Shown: piece after piece, positions 33,210 to 40,511 of the stretch
Position numbering within the stretch: the first letter of the stretch is position 1
Layout: the number at the start of each line of letters is the position of its first letter
NCBI GenBank assembly: GCA_023150565.1
Contig: JAKLKR010000014.1
Location: 1-48,354 of the forward strand
Reading direction: 5' to 3'
Length of the DNA stretch: 48,354 nt
DNA from: Planctomycetota bacterium
GTDB lineage: Bacteria; Planctomycetota; UBA11346
Position numbers and translations under genes: made by a program
The notes under the pieces: generated by a model
What the model saw: only the letters and a program-made list of their open reading frames with translations
The model's database searches: none
Told to the model about the DNA's origin: nothing

Positions 33210-34691
33210 TCAGGGGAAGGCCATGCCTTCGAGGTAGGCGTCCTCGAAGGCCTCGTCCTGCTTGAGCGCGATGTGGGTGCAGCGCGCGCGCAGGGCGGCG
33301 TAGGCGTGGTCGTCGTGCGACAGCGCCAGGCGGGCGCCGAGCAGGGCGGTGTTGCCGGCCGGGGTGACGCGCTCCGGCGGCAGCGGCAGCAGGCCGACGG
33401 CGTGGGCGCTGGCGCGGTCGATGGCGTTGCCGAAGGCCCCCGCCAGCCACACCCGGCCAAGGTCCTGGGCGCGCAGGCCGAGGCGGCGCAGCAGCAGGTC
33501 GAAGCCGGCCGCCACCGCGCCCTTGGCCAGCTGCACCTGGCGCACGTCGCCCTGGGTCAGGGCCACCCCAGGGGCGAGGGGGATGAGGCGGTCCTCGCGC
33601 TTGATCCGCCCGGTGCCCGCCAGCCAGCCCAGCCGGCGGGCGGCGGCGCAGGCGTCGATCAGGCCGCTGCCGCACACCCCGCGCGCGGCGCCCCCTCCCA
33701 GCACCGTCACCGCCAGGCCGTCGCCGTCGACCCGCACGGTGGACACCGCACCGGTGGCGGCGCGCATCCCGCACGAGATCGCGGCGCCCTCGAAGGCGGG
33801 GCCGGCGGCGGTGCTGGCGCAGACCATGCGGGTGCCGTCCGAGACCGCGATCTCACCATTGGTGCCGAGGTCGATCAGCGCCGACGGGCGGGGGTCCTGG
33901 CCCATGCCGGTGGCGAGCAGGCCGGCGAGGATGTCGCCGCCGACGAAGCCGCCCAGGCAGGGCAGCGCCACCACCGGGCAGCCGGCGCAGCCCGGCCAGC
34001 CCAGCGCGCCGCCGTCCAGCGCCACCTCGCCGCTCTGCTCCGGCTCGTAGGGCGGGGTGGACAGGGGTGCCAGGTCGACACCGGCGAACAGGTGGTGCAT
34101 CACCGAGTTCCCCGCCACCGTCACCAGCCGCGGAGTCCCGGGATGGGCGGCGAGCAGTTCGCCCACCAGCCGGCCCAGCTCGGCGCGCACCAGCGCGGTC
34201 AGCTCGGCGGCGCCGCCGTGCATGGCGTGGTCGATGCGGGTCATGATGTCGGCGCCGCGCCGGGCCTGGGGATTGAGCGCGGTGCGCACCCCCAGCACCT
34301 GCCCGTTGGCGCGGTCGACCAGCTGCGCCACCAGGGTGGTGGAGCCGAGGTCGATGGCGATGCCGAGCCCGTCGCGCGGCTCCAGCACCAGCGGGGTGTC
34401 GTCGGCCAGCACCGGGCTGCTCCAGCGCCCGAGCGCCACCGTGAGGTCGGCGTCGACCCGTGCCCGGCAGCCCAGGCGCCAGCCCTGCGCCAGCTCCACG
34501 GCGCTGAAGCTGGCACGGTCGTCGTCGCCGGGCGCCAGCGCGCCCGCCACCACCTGCACCCGGCAGCCGCGGCAGCGCCCGCGGCCGCCGCAGGGCTGTT
34601 CGACCCCGTGCGAGAACAGAAGATCGCCCAGCGCGGCCCCGGCGGGCGCCTCGAAGGACTCGTCCTGGGGCAGGAGGCGGACGCGGGGCAT
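33210..34691 (-). CDS. RACo-like reductive activator of corrinoid proteins (ferredoxin plus ASKHA domain)
   Basis: A 493-residue protein. The N-terminal plant-type [2Fe-2S] ferredoxin has Cys 34, 40, 43 and 75 (CGGRGRCRGC and GWRLGC). The ASKHA ATPase domain follows: GLGIAIDLGSTTLVAQLVD, VTVAGNSVMHHLF, GGFVGGDILAGLLATGM, ALIDLGTNGEIAV, GPAFEGAAISCGM, GVCGSGLID and VWLAGAFGNAID. Such proteins use ATP to reduce accidentally oxidised Co(II)-corrinoid back to Co(I). Its stop is directly beside that of the convergent UroD-type gene. Its ATG shares one base with the stop of the DUF1638 gene (TGATG), implying coupled translation with the corrinoid gene cluster it serves. Confidence 0.92.
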   Translation of the reverse strand: MPRVRLLPQDESFEAPAGAALGDLLFSHGVEQPCGGRGRCRGCRVQVVAGALAPGDDDRASFSAVELAQGWRLGCRARVDADLTVALGRWSSPVLADDTPLVLEPRDGLGIAIDLGSTTLVAQLVDRANGQVLGVRTALNPQARRGADIMTRIDHAMHGGAAELTALVRAELGRLVGELLAAHPGTPRLVTVAGNSVMHHLFAGVDLAPLSTPPYEPEQSGEVALDGGALGWPGCAGCPVVALPCLGGFVGGDILAGLLATGMGQDPRPSALIDLGTNGEIAVSDGTRMVCASTAAGPAFEGAAISCGMRAATGAVSTVRVDGDGLAVTVLGGGAARGVCGSGLIDACAAARRLGWLAGTGRIKREDRLIPLAPGVALTQGDVRQVQLAKGAVAAGFDLLLRRLGLRAQDLGRVWLAGAFGNAIDRASAHAVGLLPLPPERVTPAGNTALLGARLALSHDDHAYAALRARCTHIALKQDEAFEDAYLEGMAFP

Positions 34692-35434
34692 CAGGCCGCC
34701 GGCACCGCCGCCGCCAGGGACCCGTCGTAGCGCGCCTCGACGCGCTGGCCGGGCGGCACCACCAGGAAGCGCTCGGCGTCCCACGCGCCGCCCACCAGGG
34801 CGGCGATCCAGGCCGGGTCGCCGGTCATGGCCTCGAAGCGCCAGCCGCGCTCGGCGGCGCGGCGGGCGGCCTCGGCGCGCAGCGCCGCCTGCGGTCCGAT
34901 GCCGGTGTCGACGTAGGCCAGGCGCTGGTAGTGCGAGGCCTGCTCGCGCAGCTCGTCCCACAGGAACTGCGCGTTGTCCTCGCCGTAGCGCTCCACCAGC
35001 GCCAGCCAGCGCGGATCGGCGGGATCGGGCGCCCCGCTGCCGGACAGCACCCGGCCGCCGTCGGCCTTGGAGCGCTCCATCCAGCCCGCGCTCTGCCAGT
35101 AGGTGCCGGGCACCGCCTTGAACTCCTGTTCATAGCGCTGGCGCGAGCCGAGCAGGCAGGCGATGCAGTCGTGGGCCCTGTAGGCCACCAGCGGGGCGTG
35201 GCGGGCGTGCAGACCGATGAGGCCGTTGTTGCACAGCGCCCAGCCCAGCAGCACCGCGTCGGGACCGGCGGGCACCGCGTCGATGCGCTGCTGGATCTCG
35301 GCCGCCATGGCCTTGCCGCCGCGGTCGTGCAGGTCCTTGGGCAGGAAGGCCACGTCCACCTGGTGGACGCTGGCGGCCGCGGCCTGCATCAGCTCGCGTT
35401 GGAAGACCTCACAGGCGATCAGATGCAGGCGCAT
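34691..35434 (-). CDS. DUF1638 family protein
   Basis: A 247-residue protein of unknown biochemical role. It opens LHLIACEVFQREL and contains LLGWALCNNGLIGL, HDCIACLLGSRQRY and KAVPGTYWQSAGWMERSK, the characteristic DUF1638 series with conserved Cys, His and Asp residues that could bind a metal or corrinoid. The family is known mostly beside methylamine- or methanol-type methyltransferase genes in methanogens and anaerobes. Here it lies 10 bases after the corrinoid protein gene and overlaps the RACo-like gene by one base. A part in corrinoid loading or repair is an inference from this setting. Confidence 0.85.
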   Translation of the reverse strand: MRLHLIACEVFQRELMQAAAASVHQVDVAFLPKDLHDRGGKAMAAEIQQRIDAVPAGPDAVLLGWALCNNGLIGLHARHAPLVAYRAHDCIACLLGSRQRYEQEFKAVPGTYWQSAGWMERSKADGGRVLSGSGAPDPADPRWLALVERYGEDNAQFLWDELREQASHYQRLAYVDTGIGPQAALRAEAARRAAERGWRFEAMTGDPAWIAALVGGAWDAERFLVVPPGQRVEARYDGSLAAAVPAA

Positions 35435-35444
35435 GGCAACGGGG

Positions 35445-36083
35445 TCAGGCGGCGGCGGCGAGCTTGCGCGCGAGCTGGACCGCCGAGCTGGCGTTGTCGC
35501 TGTAGCCGTCGGCGCCGATCTCGTCGGAGTAGCGCTGGATCACCGGCGCGCCGCCGATCATCACCTTGACCTTGCCGCGCAGGCCGGCGCTGTTGAGGGC
35601 GGCGATGGTGTCCTTCATCGCCGGCATGGTGGTGGTGAGCAGGGCCGACAGGCAGATGATGTTGACGCCCTTCTCCTGCACCGAGGCCACGAATTTCTCC
35701 GGCGCCACGTCGACCCCGAGGTCGACCACGGTGAAGCCGCCGCCCTCGAGCATCGAGGCCACCAGGTTCTTGCCGATGTCGTGCAGGTCGCCCTTGACCG
35801 TGCCGATGGCCACGGTCGCGATCGGCTGCACCCCGCCTTTGACCAGCAGCGGGCGGATCAGCTCCATCGAGCCCTTCATGGCGCGGGCGGCGATCAGCAA
35901 CTCGGGCACGAAGTACTCGTTGCACTCGAAGCGGCGGCCGACCTCGTCCATCGCCGGGATGAGGTAGGTGGTGACGATCGATTGCGGATCGGTGCCCTCC
36001 TTCAGCGCCTGGTCGGTGAGGGCCTTGGCCATTTTGGCATTGCCGTCGATGATGGCATCGCGCAGGGGGGAGAGGTCGACCAT
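35445..36083 (-). CDS. Corrinoid-binding methyl carrier protein (MtaC/MtbC-like)
   Basis: A 212-residue two-domain cobalamin carrier. The N-terminal helical cap (SPLRDAIIDGNAKMAKALTDQ through LLIAARAMKGSMELIRPLL) is followed by a B12-binding Rossmann domain. The lower ligand motif is D99-L-H101-D-I-G104 in GTVKGDLHDIGKNLV, with Ser146 in the SAL motif and GGAP at 177-180. The length and motifs match methanol- and methylamine-type corrinoid proteins. AAGGAG six bases before ATG 36083 is a strong ribosome binding site. It accepts a methyl group from a UroD-type methyltransferase and hands it to the pterin-binding protein; the RACo-like protein two genes downstream should reactivate it. Confidence 0.94.
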   Translation of the reverse strand: MVDLSPLRDAIIDGNAKMAKALTDQALKEGTDPQSIVTTYLIPAMDEVGRRFECNEYFVPELLIAARAMKGSMELIRPLLVKGGVQPIATVAIGTVKGDLHDIGKNLVASMLEGGGFTVVDLGVDVAPEKFVASVQEKGVNIICLSALLTTTMPAMKDTIAALNSAGLRGKVKVMIGGAPVIQRYSDEIGADGYSDNASSAVQLARKLAAAA

Positions 36084-36137
36084 GGGAAGCTCCTTGGAAG
36101 GGACGTAGGGATTATTGCCAGCCGGGAGTCGGCAGGA

Positions 36138-36185
36138 CCATGGCGCAGCCGATCATCATCATGTCTGATCCGATCATCGCCATGG
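36138..36185. promoter_or_regulatory. Repeat-bearing region upstream of the corrinoid protein gene
   Basis: CCATGGCG (36138-36145) and CGCCATGG (36178-36185) are a perfect inverted repeat. Between them GCCGATCA (36148-36155) and TCCGATCA (36169-36176) form a direct repeat with a period of 21 bases. The repeat core is the complement of the TGATCGG found before the MetV-MetF gene, so this may be an AraC-type site for the corrinoid gene, whose start is 55-102 bases away. A small hairpin is the alternative reading. Confidence 0.4.
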
Positions 36186-36203
36186 CTGGGCCTTGAATGC
36201 CGT

Positions 36204-37262
36204 TCAGGCTGCGTGCCGCACCCGCGGCCGGCCGCCGACCCCGGCATCGATCAGGGCCAGGAAGGACTCCTGCGGCACCCACTCGGGCACGCTGTTGCCG
36301 GTGCCGGCGGCCCAGCGGCCGTCGGCCGCCGCCACCAGCGCCGCGGTGCGGCGGTGGACCTCGGCGATAGGACTGCGGCACAGATAATCGACGTCGATCC
36401 CGCCGAGGATGGCGATCCGCGACCCCCAGCGGGAGAACGCTTCCTCGACCGGGGTTATGCCGTCCTCGTAGCTGTGCTTGCCGTTGTACTTCAGGCCGTC
36501 GATGACGTCGTCCATCACCGGCGAGAGGTTGCCGCACGAATGCAGCACCACCGGCTTGCCGGCGGCGTGGCCGGCGGCGACGATGCGCTCGTGCCAGGGG
36601 AACACGAAGCGGCGCATCTGCCGGGGCGAGAGCATGGTCTGGGTCTTGAATCCCCAGTCGTCGTTGGACATCAGCAGGCCCACGCCCGGATGCGGGGCGA
36701 CGCGCTGGTAATAGGCGAGCAGGCAGGAGCCGACGCGGTCGACAATGTGCTGGACCAGGTCGGGATCGTCGCTGATCAGTTCGCACAGGCGCTCGAAGCC
36801 CACCAGCGAGATGACGTTCTCCAGCACCCCGCCGGGACCCGAGGCCATCAGCACCTGGCCGGGCACCAGGGCGGCGGCGGCGATGTCGAGGTAGCTCCAG
36901 TCCAGGGCCTCGACCTGCGGCCAGGGGTAGCGTTCGCAGGAGTCGCGGTCGCTGATCACCGCGCCTTCGTTGAGCGAGATCGAGCGGTCGCGGTGGCGGT
37001 CCCCGGCCTTGAAGCAGAAGCCGTTGCGCGCCCCGAGGTTGGCGTGGTCATAGCCGAGCGCGGCCCAGGCCCGGATCTCGCGCACGTAGTCGGGTTCGCC
37101 GGGGCGGTCGCCGGCGATGCGGCGGATCAGCGGCACGTTGTGGTAGAACTCGAACAGGGTGGGGCGGGCGGAGCGCCCGCCGGCGAGCATGGCGCCGAGG
37201 TTGCGGGTGAAGTCCGGGCCGTCGGCGACCGGGCCTTGCCAGAGGGAGGAGGGGGTGCTCAT
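36204..37262 (-). CDS. UroD-type corrinoid methyltransferase (MtaA/MtbA-like)
   Basis: A 352-residue TIM-barrel protein of the uroporphyrinogen-decarboxylase superfamily. A zinc site is visible: VVLHSCGNLSPVMDD (His about 241, Cys about 243) and ILGGIDVDYLC (Cys about 295), the His-X-Cys...Cys arrangement used by MtaA and MtbA to activate a thiol or methyl donor. Other landmarks are MASGPGGVLENVISLVGFERLCELISDDPDLVQHIVD and HSYEDGITPVEEAFSRWG. True haem-pathway HemE is unlikely because of the zinc ligands and the neighbours. It lies 120 bases before the corrinoid carrier gene and probably methylates it from an unknown methoxy or methylamine compound. The divergent AraC-type gene starts 88 bases away. 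Confidence 0.88.
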   Translation of the reverse strand: MSTPSSLWQGPVADGPDFTRNLGAMLAGGRSARPTLFEFYHNVPLIRRIAGDRPGEPDYVREIRAWAALGYDHANLGARNGFCFKAGDRHRDRSISLNEGAVISDRDSCERYPWPQVEALDWSYLDIAAAALVPGQVLMASGPGGVLENVISLVGFERLCELISDDPDLVQHIVDRVGSCLLAYYQRVAPHPGVGLLMSNDDWGFKTQTMLSPRQMRRFVFPWHERIVAAGHAAGKPVVLHSCGNLSPVMDDVIDGLKYNGKHSYEDGITPVEEAFSRWGSRIAILGGIDVDYLCRSPIAEVHRRTAALVAAADGRWAAGTGNSVPEWVPQESFLALIDAGVGGRPRVRHAA

Positions 37263-37322
37263 GCCGCCCAGTCTAGCGCGCGGGCCCTGGCGGCGATGGC
37301 CGGAACCGCCTGGCAGGTGTCC

Positions 37323-37335
37323 TGATCGCCGATCA
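37323..37335. promoter_or_regulatory. Palindrome in the divergent UroD/AraC promoter region
   Basis: TGATCGCCGATCA is a perfect 13-base palindrome with six-base arms. It lies 15 bases before the AraC-type start codon and 60 bases before the UroD-type start codon. The arms carry the same TGATCG core as the repeats before the MetV-MetF and corrinoid genes. Confidence 0.4.
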
Positions 37336-37350
37336 TGGTAGCCTGGGGCC

Positions 37351-38289
37351 ATGGTCGGTCGCATCCCCGGTGCCTCTCCCGACTGTGCGCTGATCGCGCA
37401 GCTGCACCCGTATGTCCGCCATTGCGGCGATGAACGGCGCGGGCCCTGGCGCATCACCGCGCGCCGGCTGCTCGACCACCTGGTGGTCTACATCGCCGAC
37501 GGCCATGGCCGCTTCCAGCTGGCCGACGAGGTCTGGGAGGTCGGCCCCGGCGACCTGGTGTGGATCCCCCCCGGCACCCTGCACGCGATGGAGGGCTTCG
37601 CCCCCGGCATGAGCTGCCCGTACCTGCACGCCGACCTGGCCTACCGGCCCGGGGTCAGCCACTGGGACTTCAGCATCCCCGGCGGCACCACCGACCTGGC
37701 CGAGTTCGCCCCGCTCATGCATCCGCCCCTGCCGCCGGCGCTGGCGGCGCTGCCGGGCCTGCACCGCGGCAGCGCCGCCCGCCGCGCCGGCGAGCTGGTG
37801 CGCGAGGTCTGCCGCGAGGCGGTGCGCGGCCAGCCCTGCGCCGCCCTGCGCATGTCGGCGCTGGTGCTGGAGGCGGTGGCCGAGCTGCTGCGCGGCCGCG
37901 CCCGCCCCGGGCCGGACGACGACGCCCGCCTGCCGGCGCTGGAGCAGGCCGCCGAGCGCCTGCGCGCCCTGGGCGAACGCGCGCGCATCGCCGACCTGGC
38001 TGATGCCGCTGGGCTGTCGCCCTCGCGCTTCCGCGAGCTGTTCGCCGCCCACTTCGGCGCCAGCCCGCGCGACTACGCCCGCCGCGCGCGCATCCGCCGC
38101 GCCAAGGAGCTGATGGTGGCCTCGCCGCTGTCGATCGGCGAGATCGCCCGCCGCACCGGCTTCGCCGACGTGCACGCCTTCAGCAAGGCCTTCCGCGCCA
38201 GCGAGGGCATGCCGCCGAGCGCCTACCGCCGCTGCGGCCCCCACGCCGCGGTGCGCGTCGAGGGCCGCCAGGCGCCCTATCCGCATTGA
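37351..38289 (+). CDS. AraC-family transcriptional regulator with cupin sensor domain
   Basis: A 312-residue regulator. The N-terminal cupin shows RFQLADEVWEVGPGDLVWIPPGTLH; the C-terminus holds the double helix-turn-helix (IADLADAAGLSPSRFRELFAAHFGASPRDYARR and LSIGEIARRTGFADVHAFSKAFRASEGMPPSAYR). It is divergent from the UroD-type methyltransferase gene, with 88 bases between the starts, and probably regulates the UroD, corrinoid, DUF1638 and RACo-like operon, perhaps in response to the methyl donor. It belongs to the same family as the regulator at 31027-31857 but is clearly distinct. Confidence 0.87.
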   Translation: MVGRIPGASPDCALIAQLHPYVRHCGDERRGPWRITARRLLDHLVVYIADGHGRFQLADEVWEVGPGDLVWIPPGTLHAMEGFAPGMSCPYLHADLAYRPGVSHWDFSIPGGTTDLAEFAPLMHPPLPPALAALPGLHRGSAARRAGELVREVCREAVRGQPCAALRMSALVLEAVAELLRGRARPGPDDDARLPALEQAAERLRALGERARIADLADAAGLSPSRFRELFAAHFGASPRDYARRARIRRAKELMVASPLSIGEIARRTGFADVHAFSKAFRASEGMPPSAYRRCGPHAAVRVEGRQAPYPH

Positions 38290-38297
38290 CCCGGGAG

Positions 38298-38317
38298 GGT
38301 CGAGCGCCAGCTCGACC
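38298..38317. terminator. Hairpin between convergent AraC-type and LacI-type genes
   Basis: GGTCGAGC and GCTCGACC form a perfect eight-base stem around a four-base loop, 9 bases after the AraC-type stop and 43 bases after the LacI-type stop. There is no T-run, so it is a candidate two-way terminator only by position and structure. Confidence 0.45.
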
Positions 38318-38359
38318 ACACCAGCTGCCGGTCGGGCAGGCGCTCGACCATCCGGCGAT

Positions 38360-39325
38360 TCAGCCGGTCTTCGCCGCGCGCACGCTGGCGCGCACGGTCA
38401 GGTGGTAGGGCAGGATGCGCTCGGCGGCGGGGACGACGCCAGCCAGGTGCGATTCGACGATGTCGGCGATGGCGCCGGCCAGGCCCAGGTGGTCCTGCGC
38501 GATGGTGGTCTGGGGCGGGGTCGCCAGGCGCGAATACTGCATGTTCTCCGAGGCCACCAGCGAGACGTCCTCGGGCACCCGGCGGTTGAACAGCGCCAGG
38601 GCGAAGGCGGCGATGATGCCGGCGTTGCCGCCGGGGCAGAACAGCGCATCCACCCCCAGCTTGAGCTGGGAGCCGATGGCCTCGACGTAGTCCTCGTCCT
38701 GGCACAGGCGCACCAGCGCGTCGTCGGCCGGGTAGCCGTTGGCGGCCAGCGCCTGGCGGATCGCCGCCCGCCGGTTGTCGACGTTGCCGGTGCCGGCGGC
38801 GCCATGGATGATGCAGCCGATGGCGGTGCAGCCGCGCGAGCGCAGATGGCCGATCGCCAGGGCCATGCCCTGGGCCTCGTCGGAGCGCACCGAATGGACC
38901 TTGGCCTCTCCTGCCGGCACCGCGCGGTCGACCAGCACCAGCGGGCAGGGGAAGCGCCGCGACCAGCCGGCGAAGTCGCCCGGGTCGGCGCCGATCGCCA
39001 CCGCGCCGCAGCAGGGCAGGCTGCCCAGGCGGTCGAGATTGCCCTGCGGCAGCACCTCGATGCGGAAGCCCCGGCGCGGCAGCTCCCGCACCACCGCGGT
39101 CATGGCCATCTCCAGGCAGTTGCGGATGGGATAGATCTCGTGGTCGGGGAGGATGATGACCACATGGCGCGGCTTCTGCGCCCCGCGCGGCCGGTAGTCG
39201 TGCTGGCGGGCGAGCTCCATCACCCGCTGCCGCACATCGTCGCTGATGTTGGGATGGTGGTTGAAGACGCGCGACACGGTCGCCGGCGAGACCCCCGCCA
39301 GCTTCGCCAAGTCCTGGATCTTCAT
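38360..39325 (-). CDS. LacI-family transcriptional regulator
   Basis: A 321-residue repressor. The N-terminal helix-turn-helix and hinge are textbook: MKIQDLAKLAGVSPATVSRVFN, then ISDDVRQRVMELARQHDYRPR. The sensor domain follows (HVVIILPDHEIYPIRN, VDRAVPAGEAKVHSVRSDEAQGM, DALFCPGGNAGIIAAFALAL, VSLVASENMQYSRLATPPQTTI). It is divergent from the six-gene oxidoreductase operon, 165 bases away, and a 19-base palindrome lies between them. It most likely represses that operon until a sugar or cyclitol ligand binds. Confidence 0.92.
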   Translation of the reverse strand: MKIQDLAKLAGVSPATVSRVFNHHPNISDDVRQRVMELARQHDYRPRGAQKPRHVVIILPDHEIYPIRNCLEMAMTAVVRELPRRGFRIEVLPQGNLDRLGSLPCCGAVAIGADPGDFAGWSRRFPCPLVLVDRAVPAGEAKVHSVRSDEAQGMALAIGHLRSRGCTAIGCIIHGAAGTGNVDNRRAAIRQALAANGYPADDALVRLCQDEDYVEAIGSQLKLGVDALFCPGGNAGIIAAFALALFNRRVPEDVSLVASENMQYSRLATPPQTTIAQDHLGLAGAIADIVESHLAGVVPAAERILPYHLTVRASVRAAKTG

Positions 39326-39392
39326 GCCTTAACGTCCATGGTGCCGGTCGCGAGGGTAGCCTGCACGGGGGTGTGATCCATCGCCAAGTCGC

Positions 39393-39411
39393 GCCATTTT
39401 CAGAAAATGGC
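39393..39411. promoter_or_regulatory. LacI-type operator palindrome
   Basis: GCCATTTTCAGAAAATGGC is a perfect palindrome with nine-base arms around one central base. It lies 67 bases before the LacI-type start codon and 79 bases before the first oxidoreductase start codon. LacI-family operators are palindromes of this length. It is AT-rich against a very GC-rich background, which makes chance less likely. Confidence 0.7.
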
Positions 39412-39490
39412 CGGGTCTTTCATGTATGCTTGCACCAGCAGCGGATATGAAACCAGCCAGGGCCTGGATGACGGGTCCGGAAGGAACTCC

Positions 39491-40468
39491 ATGCGGGCGA
39501 TGCTCATCACCGGCGACTCCCTGACCTGGGCCGAGGTGCCCGATCCCCGGCCGCGGGCCGGCGAGGTGCTGATCGAGGTCCATGCCGCGGCGCTCAACCG
39601 CGCCGACCTGATGCAGCGCGCCGGGACCTACCCCTCCCCCGAGGGCTGGCCGGAGTGGATGGGCCTGGAGGTGGCCGGCATCATCCGTCAGGCCCCGGCC
39701 GGCAGCCGCTGGACGGCTGGCGACCGCGTCTGCGCCCTGCTTGGCGGCGGCGGCTACGCCGAGCAGGTGGCGGTGCCTGCGGACATGGTCCTGCCGGTGC
39801 CCGCCGGCCTGTCGCTGGTGGAGGCCGCCGCGATCCCCGAGGCGTTCGCCACCGCCCAGCTCAACCTCCACCTGGAAGGCGGAATGCAGCGCGGCGACAC
39901 CGTCTTCATCCAGGCCGGGGCGAGCGGCCTGGGGGTGGCGGCGATCCAGCTGGCCAAGGCCGCCGGCGCCACCGTGGTCACCACCGTGGGCTCCGAGGAC
40001 AAGCGCGCCTTCGTCGCCGGCTTCGGGGCCGACGTCATCATCAACTACAAGAACGAGGATGTCGCCGCCATCCTGCGCCGCCATCCGCTCGACATCGCCC
40101 TGGACTGCGTGGCCGGTCCGCAGCTGGGGACCTACCTGGCGGGCATGCAGCGGGGCGGCCGCTGGATCGTGATCGCCGCCCTCGGCGGCCCGACCACCAC
40201 CATCGATGCCGCCGACCTGTTCCGCCGCGGCATCCGCCTGATCGGCAGCACCCTGCGCAGCCGCACGGTGGCGACCAAGGCGGCGATCCTGGCGCAGCTG
40301 GAACGGGAGGTCTGGCCCCGGTTCGCCAGCGGCGCCCTGCGCGTGGCCATCCACCGCGCCCTGCCCATGGCCCAGGCCGACGAGGCGCATGGCATCCTGC
40401 GCCGCAACGCCAACCTGGGCAAGGTCGTCCTCGCCCTGCCCGCAGCCGACCCCGCGGAGGTCCGGTGA
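39491..40468 (+). CDS. Quinone-oxidoreductase-like NAD(P)H-dependent reductase (zinc-independent MDR)
   Basis: A 325-residue medium-chain reductase of the QOR/PIG3 type: EVLIEVHAAALNRADLMQRAGTYP, MGLEVAGII, VCALLGGGGYAEQV, a Rossmann motif in VFIQAGASGLGVAAIQLAKAAGATVV, and VALPAADP at the end. No zinc ligands are seen. ATG 39491 is preferred because AAGGAA stands five bases upstream; an earlier start would add an odd 28-residue lead across the operator region. It is the first gene of a LacI-controlled operon, 43 bases before the dehydroquinase-like gene. It may reduce an enone or quinone-like intermediate made by the next enzymes. Confidence 0.88.
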   Translation: MRAMLITGDSLTWAEVPDPRPRAGEVLIEVHAAALNRADLMQRAGTYPSPEGWPEWMGLEVAGIIRQAPAGSRWTAGDRVCALLGGGGYAEQVAVPADMVLPVPAGLSLVEAAAIPEAFATAQLNLHLEGGMQRGDTVFIQAGASGLGVAAIQLAKAAGATVVTTVGSEDKRAFVAGFGADVIINYKNEDVAAILRRHPLDIALDCVAGPQLGTYLAGMQRGGRWIVIAALGGPTTTIDAADLFRRGIRLIGSTLRSRTVATKAAILAQLEREVWPRFASGALRVAIHRALPMAQADEAHGILRRNANLGKVVLALPAADPAEVR

Positions 40469-40511
40469 ACACCATCATCCCATGCCCGGCTACGACCCAG
40501 GAGATCCGGCA

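Noticed and set aside
36112-36182. Possible 23-residue peptide MAMIGSDMMMIGCAM... upstream of the corrinoid gene
   Set aside because: Its odd repeats are explained as well by the inverted and direct repeats of a regulatory region; the ribosome site is weak and no family is known.
36204-37262. Haem-pathway uroporphyrinogen decarboxylase (HemE)
   Set aside because: The HSCG and later Cys zinc ligands and the corrinoid, DUF1638 and RACo-like neighbours point to a methyltransferase of the MtaA/MtbA type.
36084-37350. Cobalamin riboswitch before the corrinoid or UroD genes
   Set aside because: The gaps of 120 and 88 bases are too short for the full structure and I see no B12-box-like sequence.
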